A DNA stretch of 64,000 nucleotides from Kibdelosporangium aridum (GTDB lineage: Bacteria; Actinomycetota; Actinomycetes; Mycobacteriales; Pseudonocardiaceae), in assembly GCF_900176515.1 (NCBI RefSeq), contig NZ_FWXV01000006.1, positions 593,422 to 657,421 of the forward strand, in the 5' to 3' direction. The translations under genes and the position numbers were made by a program. Below are positions 49,118 to 57,077 of this stretch, piece by piece. The notes beneath the pieces are model-generated. The model saw only the letters and a program-made list of their open reading frames with translations, was not told where the DNA came from and ran no database searches. Position 1 is the stretch's first letter. Each line of letters starts with the position of its first letter.

Positions 49118-50407
49118 ATGCGGGTGCTTCTCATCGCCGTCCTGGCGTTCGTTCTCGCACCCGCACTTCCGGCGGTTGCGCAGACAGACATCCTCGCCCA
49201 GCTCAAGCTGGTGCCGGGGATGACTGTCGTGTCGGAGTCGGCCGCGCCCGCTGGCTACCGGTTCTTCATCCTCACCTACTCACAGCCCGCTGACCACGAC
49301 ACACCGTCGGCTGGCTCGTTCCAGCAACGCATCCAGTTGATGCACAAGGAAACGAGCCGGCCAACGGTGGTGCACACCAGCGGATACACCATGCGCGCCA
49401 CGCCATTACTGGCTGAGCCGACGCAACTTGTGGACGGCAACCAGATCTCGGTGGAGGCGCGGTTCTTCCAGCCGTCCCGGCCACAACCGGCGGACTGGAA
49501 GCACCTGACCATCAGACAGGCCGCATCGGATCACCACCGGATCATCGTGGCGCTCAAACAGATCTACCGCGGCAAGTGGATCGCCACCGGATCCAGCAAG
49601 GGTGGCATGGCCTCGGTGTACCACCGTAGGTTCTATCCGGCCGATGTGGACGGTGTGGTGGCGTATGTCGCTCCGAACGATCACGACAACGACCAAGACG
49701 AGGCGTATGACAAGTTCTTCGGCACTGTCGGGACATCGACTTGCCGCGCGGCGCTGGCCACCCTGCAACACGAGGCACTCAGACGCCGTGCCGAACTCGT
49801 ACCCAAGTTCGAGGCGTGGGCTACCGCGAGCGGGTACACGTTCACCCAATTGCACGGCACAGCCGACAAGGCATTCGAGTTCACGGTGCTGGACACGATG
49901 TGGGCGTTCTGGCAGTTCCACGGACCGTCCTACTGCGACAGAGTGCCTGGCGTGGCGGCGATGACCGACGACATCTACCGGTTCATCGACGTCATCGACG
50001 GCTGGTCGACCTACACGGACCAGGGCGCCATGCCGTTCGTGCCGTACTCCTACCAGGCAGCGACCCAATTGGGCTGGCCCTCGTTGAAGTTCGAGCACCT
50101 TCGGGGCGTGATGCGTTACGGGCCGTCGTTCTACGGTGCGCACTCGAACCTGCCGCCGGAGTTACGCTCCCCGCACGACCCGGAGCCGATGGTCGACATC
50201 GATACGTGGGTGCGCACGCAGTCGAGCCGGATGCTGTTCATCTACGGGCAAAACGACCCGTGGGGCGCCGAACCCTTCGTGCCCAGCAAGAACGACTCGT
50301 ACAGCTACACCGCGCCGGGTGCCAACCATGTCACGGCGAGTATCGCGGCCTTGACGCCAAGCGAACGTGACGCCGCTGTGCAGGCCCTGCGCCGATGGAT
50401 CGGGTGA
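49118..50407 (+). CDS. S37-family (PS-10) secreted tripeptidyl aminopeptidase
   Basis: A 429-residue secreted serine peptidase; a Sec signal peptide ends after PAVAQ (about residue 22). Ser nucleophile in ATGSSKGGMAS, Asp probably in YGQNDPWGAEP, His in APGANHVTA. PAGYRFFILTYSQPADH and VDGNQISVEARFF are family blocks seen in the Streptomyces tripeptidyl aminopeptidase group. A second, similar gene follows, so the pair arose by duplication. Confidence 0.88.
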   Translation: MRVLLIAVLAFVLAPALPAVAQTDILAQLKLVPGMTVVSESAAPAGYRFFILTYSQPADHDTPSAGSFQQRIQLMHKETSRPTVVHTSGYTMRATPLLAEPTQLVDGNQISVEARFFQPSRPQPADWKHLTIRQAASDHHRIIVALKQIYRGKWIATGSSKGGMASVYHRRFYPADVDGVVAYVAPNDHDNDQDEAYDKFFGTVGTSTCRAALATLQHEALRRRAELVPKFEAWATASGYTFTQLHGTADKAFEFTVLDTMWAFWQFHGPSYCDRVPGVAAMTDDIYRFIDVIDGWSTYTDQGAMPFVPYSYQAATQLGWPSLKFEHLRGVMRYGPSFYGAHSNLPPELRSPHDPEPMVDIDTWVRTQSSRMLFIYGQNDPWGAEPFVPSKNDSYSYTAPGANHVTASIAALTPSERDAAVQALRRWIG

Positions 50408-50509
50408 ACTAAGGGGCGGTTTCCGCTGGTTAGCGACTTCAGTAGCTATCCGGTCTGGCACTTTCTTGCCAGAATGCGCTGGTTCGCCGCTGGGAGTGAG
50501 GAGATCGGC

Positions 50510-51895
50510 GTGTTACTGCGAAAAGCGTTGGTGGCCGGTGTGGCCGCCGCGTTGACGTTCGGCCTGGCGCCAGCCGCCACGGCTGAAGAGGACATCGTGG
50601 CGCGGCTCAAGGACGTGCCCGGACTGACGGTGGTGTCGGAAGGGACGGCACCGGCGGGCTACCGGTTCTTCATCCTGAGCTACTCGCAGCCCGCCGACCA
50701 CAGGCATCCGTCCGCGGGCCGGTTCGAGCAGCGTTTCCAGTTGCTGCACAAGGCAACCGACCGGCCGATGGTGCTGCACACCAGCGGCTACAACATGCGC
50801 ACGACCGCGTTCCGCTCCGAACCGACGCAGCTGATCGACGGCAACCAGATCTCGGTGGAGCAGCGGTTCTTCGAGCCGTCCCGGCCCAGCCCGGCCGACT
50901 GGGACGACCTGAACATCTGGCAGGCGGCCACCGACCACCACCGGATCGTCGAGGCGCTCAAGCCTGTCTACTCGAAGAAGTGGATCTCCACCGGTGCCAG
51001 CAAGGGCGGCATGACCTCGGTGTACCACCGGCGGTTCTACCCGCGTGACGTCGACGGGGTGGTCGCGTACGTCGCCCCGAACGACGTGATCAACAACCAC
51101 GACAAGGCGTACGACAAGTTCTTCGAGGCGGTCGGCAACGACGCCGCGTGCCGTCAGGCCCTGAACGACGTCCAGCGCGAGGCCCTCGAGCGGCGCCCCG
51201 AACTGCTGGCCAAGTACGAGGCTTGGGCCTCGGCCAACGGCCGTACCTTCAACCAAGTGCTTGGCAGCGCTGACAAGGCGTTCGAAATGACCGTGCTGGA
51301 CACGGTGTGGGCGTTCTGGCAGTACTCCAAGCAGGCCGACTGCGCGAAGGTGCCGGCCGCGACCGCGTCGTCCGACGTGATCTACGAGTGGATCGACGGA
51401 ATCGCGGGCTGGTCGTTCTACACCGACCAGGACGTCTTGGCCTATGCGCCGTACTACTACCAGGCCGCGACCCAGTTGGGCGCGCCCGCGTTGAAGTTCA
51501 GGCACCTGCGGGGAGTGACGAACTACCCGCCGTCGTTCTACGAGGCCAACTCGAACTTGCCGCCGTCGCTGCGGTCCCGCCACGACCCGTTGCCGATGCT
51601 GGACGTCGACTTCTGGGTCCGTACCCAGTCAAGTCAGATGTTGTTCGTCTACGGTGCCAACGACCCGTGGGGCGCCGAGCCGTTCGTGCCCAGCAAGCGT
51701 GACTCGTACACCTACACGGCGCCGGGCGCCAACCACGGCGCGAACATCTCCCAGTTGGTGCCCGCCGATCGCGAAGCCGCGACCAAGGCGTTGCAGCGCT
51801 GGGCAAACGTGACCGCACCCGCCACTGTCGCGAAGACGTTGAGTGTCAGCGACTTCGACAAGTTGGAGGACGCACGGGACCGCTTCCCGCGCTAG
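50510..51895 (+). CDS. S37-family (PS-10) secreted tripeptidyl aminopeptidase, paralogue
   Basis: A 461-residue paralogue of the preceding peptidase, with the same blocks: PAGYRFFILSYSQPADH, VDGVVAYVAPND, Ser in STGASKGGMTS, Asp in YGANDPWGAEP and His in APGANHGAN. GTG 50510 is six bases behind GAGGAG, giving signal peptide LLRKALVAGVAAALTFG; an upstream in-frame ATG (50474) lacks a site. It carries about 35 extra C-terminal residues compared with its neighbour. Confidence 0.9.
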   Translation: MLLRKALVAGVAAALTFGLAPAATAEEDIVARLKDVPGLTVVSEGTAPAGYRFFILSYSQPADHRHPSAGRFEQRFQLLHKATDRPMVLHTSGYNMRTTAFRSEPTQLIDGNQISVEQRFFEPSRPSPADWDDLNIWQAATDHHRIVEALKPVYSKKWISTGASKGGMTSVYHRRFYPRDVDGVVAYVAPNDVINNHDKAYDKFFEAVGNDAACRQALNDVQREALERRPELLAKYEAWASANGRTFNQVLGSADKAFEMTVLDTVWAFWQYSKQADCAKVPAATASSDVIYEWIDGIAGWSFYTDQDVLAYAPYYYQAATQLGAPALKFRHLRGVTNYPPSFYEANSNLPPSLRSRHDPLPMLDVDFWVRTQSSQMLFVYGANDPWGAEPFVPSKRDSYTYTAPGANHGANISQLVPADREAATKALQRWANVTAPATVAKTLSVSDFDKLEDARDRFPR

Positions 51896-51939
51896 GTTGC
51901 CGAGTGGGCCGGGCGATTGTGCCCGGCCCATTCTTGTAC

Positions 51940-52197
51940 TCAGACGACCTTGTCGTCGTCGTCTTCGTCCTCGTCGTCTTCGATCGTCCACTTGAGCTGG
52001 AACTCGATCTCTTCCTCGCCATCGCCCCGCTCGTGCTCGATGGAGAACTCGGCACGCTTGGGTACGCGGATGCGCTCACCCGCGATCGAAATGCGGAACG
52101 GGGTCTCGGACTCCAGGGCGTCCGCGAGCCTGCGCAGCTTCGCGACCACGTCAGCGGTGGAGTAGATCTTCTCGACATCCCGTGTTGCGTCGGCCAT
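51940..52197 (-). CDS. Amphi-Trp domain protein
   Basis: An 85-residue acidic protein with the amphi-Trp domain pattern: VVAKLRRLADALE, FRISIAGERIRVP and EIEFQLKWTIEDDEDEDDD at the end. The family is found in archaea and actinobacteria, has no settled function, and often occurs near stress or transport genes. It is a stand-alone leftward gene here. Confidence 0.85.
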   Translation of the reverse strand: MADATRDVEKIYSTADVVAKLRRLADALESETPFRISIAGERIRVPKRAEFSIEHERGDGEEEIEFQLKWTIEDDEDEDDDDKVV

Positions 52198-52266
52198 GTG
52201 ACCTCCGATCTCCGGGCCCCCAGTGCAGGCGCCTGTGCGCCGTATTCAACCGTGGGTGCCGAAAAC

Positions 52267-52785
52267 TCAGACACAGACCCAGGTATACAGCCGTTCGCCC
52301 TGTTCAGTCGCGTGCCGGGCCAACTCGACGAGCTGCTTGAGCACATCGGTGAGGACATCGGGATCGCCGTAACCCCAGAATTCCTCGGCCAGCGCCCACT
52401 GCGCCGCAACCTCCGGCAGCCGCGCGTCATCGGCCCGCGCAAGCGCATCCGTCAACTTGTCCGCCACGCCACCGATGAACAACCCCGATTCCTCATCGTC
52501 ATCCTCAGCCACCAGCCGACACCATTGCGGATCAGCGGTGACGGTGTCGTAGTCGTCGCCCGTCAACGCCGTCGCCAATCTGGCCAACGTCACGGCAGGC
52601 TCAATCCCCTTCGTCTCCACAGTCTTGAACGGCGGATCCGCACGCAGCGGCCCGCCTGGCGCATGCAGGGCGGTCGCCGCCAACTCGTCGGACGCGGCAG
52701 AGAAGTAATCGGTGAGAAGCCCCATGCCCGGCAGCATGTCAGGGTTCGGCACGTGTTGACGCGGGTTCAGGACTGAAGTGTCCAA
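52267..52785 (-). CDS. Conserved hypothetical protein
   Basis: A 172-residue soluble acidic protein from ATG 52785; an internal Met near residue 21 (MGLLTDYF) could be the real start. It has TVETKGIEPAVTLARLATALTG, AQWALAEEFWGY and a C-terminal LYTWVCV. It resembles short actinobacterial proteins of unknown function with an all-helical look. It is divergent from the AbiE operon. Confidence 0.7.
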   Translation of the reverse strand: MDTSVLNPRQHVPNPDMLPGMGLLTDYFSAASDELAATALHAPGGPLRADPPFKTVETKGIEPAVTLARLATALTGDDYDTVTADPQWCRLVAEDDDEESGLFIGGVADKLTDALARADDARLPEVAAQWALAEEFWGYGDPDVLTDVLKQLVELARHATEQGERLYTWVCV

Positions 52786-52827
52786 TTGGCTGGTTCGGCG
52801 AACACCACTCTATCGTGTGACAGCATT

Positions 52828-52880
52828 ACTTACACCTAGACGTAAGTTTCGCTGCCATGAGCTGTAAGATTTGCTGCATG
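52828..52880 (+). promoter_or_regulatory. AbiE operator and tandem repeat
   Basis: ACTTAC (52828-52833) and GTAAGT (52842-52847) form perfect inverted arms with an 8-base spacer. The right arm begins an imperfect tandem repeat: GTAAGTTTCGCTGCCATG (52842-52859) and GTAAGATTTGCTGCATG (52864-52880). Each copy ends in an ATG in the same frame. AbiEi antitoxins bind inverted repeats in their own promoter, so this is the likely control site. Confidence 0.55.
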
Positions 52881-53711
52881 GAAGCTGCTCGTGCGTTGGA
52901 GTTGCTCGGTGAATACACGGCGGGCCAGTGGGGGATGGTGACTACTCGGCAGGCGCTGCTGCTTGCGGTCGACGACGTTACGTTGCATCGGCTAAAGGCG
53001 GCTGGCTTGCTGGAAACCGTGCGTCACGGCGTGCACGCTGTGACATCGGCCGCCGTGCCCGACGCGCGTCCTGAACAAGCAGCTTGGTTGAGCCTGAGAC
53101 CTGAAGTCGCTGCGTGGGAACGTCCCCGGATCGATCCAGACGGTGGAGTCGTCTCGCACGAGTCCGCCGCTCGGCTGCACGGCCTGGGGGATCTGCCGAA
53201 CGACCGCGTCGAAATAACTGTTCCTCGTAGGCGGACGACTCGTGATCCCAATGTGTTCCTACGTCGAGGGGATCTGAATGAATCCGAAGTCATGCTGCTT
53301 GACGGCCTGCCGGTCACGACTCCGATCCGTACTATCCAGGACCTGCTCGACCGGCACGCCGACGCCAGTCATGTCGCGACGATGATCCGGCAGGCTTTCG
53401 AGGCCGGTCAGATACGGCTCGATGAGTTACCCCGTCAGATCTCGCCATATGCCCGACGCTATGGCGCCGCACCTGGTGATGGCGCTGACTTGCTCGAACA
53501 ACTCATGGCGCAGATCGGGCTTTCCGTGGACGATTTGGCAGTCCGAGCGCTGCGCGACACCTTGGGTTGGCCGACCCGCTCGAGTTGGGCTGACTTGCGG
53601 AACAAGAACATCACGTGGGGTGAGCTGGCACGGATCTCGCCGGAGATCATGCGACGTGTGCTCAACGATGCGAACCAGCAAGCCGCACCTGACCCGAACG
53701 ACAAAGAATGA
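52878..53711 (+). CDS. abiEi: AbiEi-type antitoxin (transcriptional repressor)
   Basis: Antitoxin of a type IV AbiE system. From ATG 52878 the protein has 277 residues: an N-terminal winged helix (GEYTAGQWGMVTTRQAL, LHRLKAAGLLETVRHGVH; the AbiEi_4 pattern), then a C-terminal domain with VVSHESAARLHGLGDLP, PVTTPIRTIQDLLDRHAD and a DELLEQL-like end. ATG 52857 in the first repeat copy is an alternative start. The stop overlaps abiEii (ATGA). Such antitoxins repress their operon and counter the toxin without binding it. Confidence 0.85.
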   Translation: MEAARALELLGEYTAGQWGMVTTRQALLLAVDDVTLHRLKAAGLLETVRHGVHAVTSAAVPDARPEQAAWLSLRPEVAAWERPRIDPDGGVVSHESAARLHGLGDLPNDRVEITVPRRRTTRDPNVFLRRGDLNESEVMLLDGLPVTTPIRTIQDLLDRHADASHVATMIRQAFEAGQIRLDELPRQISPYARRYGAAPGDGADLLEQLMAQIGLSVDDLAVRALRDTLGWPTRSSWADLRNKNITWGELARISPEIMRRVLNDANQQAAPDPNDKE

Positions 53712-54634
53712 AGCCGCTGAAACCACTTACTTTCCGCGCGTTCACCAGTTCGCTCAAGGCCCGCGCGGTCAACGCCTCAAAGGTCACCGGAGTGCCGACA
53801 GGTGAGCTCCTGGAACGCTACTACCATCGCCGCCTGCTGGCACGTGTCTTCCATGTGGACGGAGAGAACTGGGTTCTCAAGGGCGGCCAGGCTCTTTTGG
53901 TGCGTTGGCCCAAAGCCCGTTATTCGACCGATGTCGATCTATGGCGAACCGTCGAAGACACCACCGTTGATGAAGCCGTACGTGCCTTGATCACCGCAGT
54001 CTCCATTGATCTCCACGATCACCTGACGTTCGAACACCACGACACATCCGTTGAGACAGCTGCGAATCGTCCTTCCCGCAAGGTTCGGTTCAAGGTGATG
54101 TTCGGCTTGCGTCAATTGGGCATGGTCAGCGTTGACGTAGTCGTCACTGGTCTTCGACCGATGGGAGATCTCCTCGTCGGAGACCTGGAGGCGCCATTCA
54201 CGATGGACTGTTCGGACTGGCCAGCCGTCCGGATGTGGCCATTGGAAGACCACGTCGCCGACAAGATCGCGGCGATGTTTGAGCGTCACGGTGACCAACA
54301 ACGCCCATCGTCGAGGTTCAAGGACCTCGTCGACCTCATGGTGATTGCTGTCAAGTCCCCGGTGGACGGATCGACGACTCATGCGGCATTGCACGCGGAA
54401 GTGGACAGGCGCAGGGCAGCGGGTACGCACCTCGTGCTTCCTGAGAAGTTCGTTGTCCCTGATCCGTCATGGACTGCCGGATACCGTGCCGCTGCCGTTA
54501 GGGCCTACGAACTTCCGTCCGAGTACCGAACTCTCGGCGGTGCAATGCCTTTGGCTGAAGCTTTTGTGACACCACTGCTGCAACAGCAGGACCCACAAGG
54601 CGCGTGGAACCCCGAGCGTCTCGAGTGGCGTTGA
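53708..54634 (+). CDS. abiEii: AbiEii-type toxin, nucleotidyltransferase
   Basis: A 308-residue nucleotidyltransferase-fold toxin of the AbiEii/MenA group. Its family motifs are in order: VLKGGQALLVRW (motif I), RYSTDVDLW (motif II, metal Asp pair), PLEDHVADKIAAM (motif III) and RFKDLVDLMV (motif IV). The family can add nucleotides to tRNA and stop growth, or give phage exclusion. It is co-translated with its antitoxin. Codon use is less GC-biased than core genes, consistent with transfer. It ends five bases from convergent mazF. Confidence 0.88.
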   Translation: MKPLKPLTFRAFTSSLKARAVNASKVTGVPTGELLERYYHRRLLARVFHVDGENWVLKGGQALLVRWPKARYSTDVDLWRTVEDTTVDEAVRALITAVSIDLHDHLTFEHHDTSVETAANRPSRKVRFKVMFGLRQLGMVSVDVVVTGLRPMGDLLVGDLEAPFTMDCSDWPAVRMWPLEDHVADKIAAMFERHGDQQRPSSRFKDLVDLMVIAVKSPVDGSTTHAALHAEVDRRRAAGTHLVLPEKFVVPDPSWTAGYRAAAVRAYELPSEYRTLGGAMPLAEAFVTPLLQQQDPQGAWNPERLEWR

Positions 54635-54639
54635 CTTGA

Positions 54640-54984
54640 TTAGAGGGAAAGCACGCGCCGGAGGCCTTTGTCCACATCCCGCATCAGGTTGGGTGGCAGC
54701 GTGCCGACCTGCTCGCCAAGGTCGTTCTTGTTCAGGGTGATCAGCGCGGTCACGTTGACCACCGAGTCCTTCGGCAGCCCGGTCGCGGACGTCGGCAGGA
54801 AGACGTTGCCGGGTGCACTGGCCAGCTTCGTGTTGGACGTGATCACCGCGACAAGCACGGTAGCCAGCCGACTCGCGTTGTAGGGGTCGGCCTGGACGAC
54901 AAGGACCGGTCGGTGTTTGGCGGGCCGTGATCCTTCGGGCTCGCCAAGATCAGCCCAATGAACGCCGCCGCGTTCGATCACCAC
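54640..54984 (-). CDS. mazF: MazF/PemK-type mRNA interferase toxin
   Basis: A 114-residue ribonuclease toxin. RGGVHWADLGEPEGSRPAKHRPVLVV is the N-terminal block (the Arg and PxRP region), YNASRLATVLVAVITSN the middle block, and VVNVTALITLNK supplies the Thr/Ser catalytic strand. It overlaps the antitoxin gene upstream by 7 bp. Targets are probably ACA-like sites in RNA, but specificity cannot be read from sequence. Confidence 0.9.
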   Translation of the reverse strand: MVIERGGVHWADLGEPEGSRPAKHRPVLVVQADPYNASRLATVLVAVITSNTKLASAPGNVFLPTSATGLPKDSVVNVTALITLNKNDLGEQVGTLPPNLMRDVDKGLRRVLSL

Positions 54985-55217
54985 TCGTCGTCAGCACTTG
55001 CCAGGTGACGCCGCCCCGCGGCCACCGCCACCTCACTCGACTCGTCAACGCCATCCAAAGCCGCGTTGATCTCGTTGGTCAACGACTGCTGTTCCAAATG
55101 ATCAAGGTAGAACCGGGCCGCGCGCGTGTAGAACTCCGAGCGCGTCACCCCCAAGGACTTCGCGCTCTGCTCCACCTGCACGAACGTCTCGTCCGGCACA
55201 GAGATCGCTGTCTTCAT
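54978..55217 (-). CDS. mazE: MazE-like ribbon-helix-helix antitoxin
   Basis: A 79-residue antitoxin with an N-terminal ribbon-helix-helix (MKTAISVPDETFVQVEQSA, LGVTRSEFYTRAARFYL) and a flexible acidic tail that would block MazF. It precedes mazF on the same strand. Two GTATAACC iterons sit just upstream, a normal target of such antitoxins. Confidence 0.88.
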   Translation of the reverse strand: MKTAISVPDETFVQVEQSAKSLGVTRSEFYTRAARFYLDHLEQQSLTNEINAALDGVDESSEVAVAAGRRHLASADDEW

Positions 55218-55224
55218 GCCCCCG

Positions 55225-55243
55225 AGTATAACCCGGTATAACC
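55225..55243 (-). promoter_or_regulatory. mazEF promoter with two iterons
   Basis: GTATAACC at 55226-55233 and 55236-55243 (GGTTATAC on the coding strand) are direct repeats one helical turn apart, as expected for a ribbon-helix-helix operator. The near copy contains TATACT, a good -10 element, with only seven bases before the mazE ATG. The mRNA is therefore probably leaderless or nearly so. Confidence 0.55.
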
Positions 55244-55278
55244 AGGTCGAGCACTAACAGACTGGCATGTGGTATGCC

Positions 55279-55662
55279 TCAGGCAGACTCGCGGTACACC
55301 CGCCGAGCGATCTCCTCGACCTGTTCAACGGTGAGAACCGGAGCCGAAGGCTCGTGCAGGGCCTGCGTGAGAATGCGCCTCACCAGCGCTGACGTGGGGA
55401 TGTGTTCTGCCTCGGCGCGGGCCTTGAGCTCTGCGACCAACGACGCGGGCACACGCAGCGACAGGGCAGCCTGCTGGTTCTCGCTGGCTTCCGCAGCGAT
55501 CGCCGCCGCCTCCTCTTCCGCGATCTCGTCACGCAATTGCGCGTGTCGCAGGAGTCGTTCCCGCTTGATTGGGTCACTCTCGTTCTCGGCAGCGGCCCGC
55601 TTGATGGCGATTTCTTCCTGGATGGCAGCGAGAGCTTGTTCCTTGGTGGCGTCGTCGGTCAT
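55279..55662 (-). CDS. RHH-like antitoxin-type protein
   Basis: A 127-residue protein, helical and charged in the first 70 residues (EIAIKRAAAENESDPIKRERLL, DEIAEEEAAAIAAEASE). A ribbon-helix-helix-like segment follows (AALSLRVPASLVAELKARAE, TSALVRRILTQAL). ATG 55662 overlaps the stop of a small upstream gene (ATGA). Size, DNA-binding motif and coupling suggest an antitoxin, but this is inference. A longer reading upstream is not supported. Confidence 0.65.
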   Translation of the reverse strand: MTDDATKEQALAAIQEEIAIKRAAAENESDPIKRERLLRHAQLRDEIAEEEAAAIAAEASENQQAALSLRVPASLVAELKARAEAEHIPTSALVRRILTQALHEPSAPVLTVEQVEEIARRVYRESA

Positions 55663-55856
55663 GGCGTGCCGTCCTTTCCGTCGGACTCCTCGCGATATGC
55701 CCGCAGGTCGGCTCCGCTGGTCTTCCAGGCGGTGACCCCGGAGTGATCCACAGGATCGATGATCACGGTGACAACGAATCCCGCCGAAGGTGCGAAGCCT
55801 GATCGACACAGCTCGTTGTGACACACCTGCACACATTTGCGCACACGCGTGAACAA
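55659..55856 (-). CDS. Small Cys-rich protein, possible toxin partner
   Basis: A 65-residue reading with four Cys in the first 20 residues (KCVQVCHNELC) and VVTVIIDPVDHSGVTAWKTS followed by GADLRAYREES. The start is uncertain: TTG 55856 or internal GTG codons. It begins 18 bp after the rlmN stop on the same strand and overlaps the RHH-like gene by 4 bp. I recognise no family. Placement before an antitoxin-like gene suggests a toxin or toxin remnant. Confidence 0.45.
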   Translation of the reverse strand: MFTRVRKCVQVCHNELCRSGFAPSAGFVVTVIIDPVDHSGVTAWKTSGADLRAYREESDGKDGTP

Positions 55857-55874
55857 CGCGCAAGCGTGACGCTC

Positions 55875-56981
55875 TTAGCCTTCGGCGGCGAGCTGGCCGC
55901 AGGCTGCGGCGATCTCCCTGCCTCGGGTGTCGCGGACGGTGCAGGCGACGCCCTGGGCGTTGACCCGGCGGACGAATTCGGTCTCGACAGGCTTGGGCGA
56001 CGCGTCCCACTTCGAGCCTGGGGTCGGGTTCAACGGGATGACGTTGACGTGGGCGAACTGCCCGAGGTGACGGCGAAGCAGCTTGCCGAGAAGGTCCGCA
56101 CGCCAAGGCTGGTCGTTGATGTCCCGGATCAGGGCATATTCGATCGAGACGCGGCGGCCGGTCTTCTCCGCGTAGCCACGGGCGGCCTCCAGCACCTCGG
56201 CGACCTTCCAGCGGGTATTCACGGGCACCAATGTGTCGCGCAGTTCGTCGTCCGGGGTGTGCAAGGACACGGCGAGGCGGACTTGGAGGCCTTCCTCGGT
56301 CAATTTCCGAATGGCGGGAACCAGGCCGACCGTTGACACCGTCACTGAGCGCTGGGAGATGCCCAGGCCGCCAGGTGCTGGGTCGCAGATTCGGTGGACC
56401 GCGGCGACTACGCGCTTGTAGTTCGCCAGTGGTTCACCCATGCCCATGAAGACGATGTTCGAGAGCCTGCCTGGGCCGCCGGGCAGATCGCCGTCACGCA
56501 TCGCTGCCGCGCCGTGCCGGACCTGGTCGACGATCTCGGCCGTCGACATGTTTCGTTGCAGGCCGCCTTGGCCGGTCGCGCAGAACGGGCATGCCATGCC
56601 GCAGCCGGCCTGGCTGGATACGCACAGCGTGGTGCGGTCGGAGTACCGCATCAACACGCTCTCGAACAGGGTTCCGTCATGTGCGCGCCATAGCGTCTTG
56701 CGGGTGGAACCGTCGTCACATTGCACGTGTCGGACGACGGTCAGCAGCGGCGGCAGGAGTTCGTCGGTGAGGCGCTGCCGGGCGTCGGCTGGGATGTCTG
56801 TCATCGCCGACGGGTCGGCGGTCAGCCGTGCGAAGTAATGGTGTGACAGTTGGTTGGCGCGGAACGGTTTCTCACCAAGTGCGACGACCGCTTCCCGGCG
56901 TTCGGCGGCGGAGAGGTCAGCGAGGTGACGCGGCGGGAGGCCGCGCTTGGGCGCGTCGAAAACGAGAGGAAGAGCGGTCAT
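55875..56981 (-). CDS. rlmN: Dual-specificity RNA methyltransferase RlmN
   Basis: Radical-SAM enzyme that makes m2A2503 in 23S rRNA and m2A37 in tRNA. The 368-residue protein has the radical-SAM CxxxCxxC in CGMACPFCATG, the GMGEPLANY motif and two catalytic Cys: SSQAGC before the motif and the C-terminal VRDTRGREIAAACGQL region. ATG 56981 fits the family start (ALPLVFDAP); the extra upstream reading is spurious. In mycobacteria it directly follows cdsA; here it is 16 kb away. Confidence 0.94.
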   Translation of the reverse strand: MTALPLVFDAPKRGLPPRHLADLSAAERREAVVALGEKPFRANQLSHHYFARLTADPSAMTDIPADARQRLTDELLPPLLTVVRHVQCDDGSTRKTLWRAHDGTLFESVLMRYSDRTTLCVSSQAGCGMACPFCATGQGGLQRNMSTAEIVDQVRHGAAAMRDGDLPGGPGRLSNIVFMGMGEPLANYKRVVAAVHRICDPAPGGLGISQRSVTVSTVGLVPAIRKLTEEGLQVRLAVSLHTPDDELRDTLVPVNTRWKVAEVLEAARGYAEKTGRRVSIEYALIRDINDQPWRADLLGKLLRRHLGQFAHVNVIPLNPTPGSKWDASPKPVETEFVRRVNAQGVACTVRDTRGREIAAACGQLAAEG

Positions 56982-57077
56982 AGCTCTACCAGTGTGGCAC
57001 AGCCCTACGAATGGCGGATCTGAAGCAAAGGCCGAGGCCACTACCCTCCGGCGGAACCCATGAGGGAGGACGACGTG

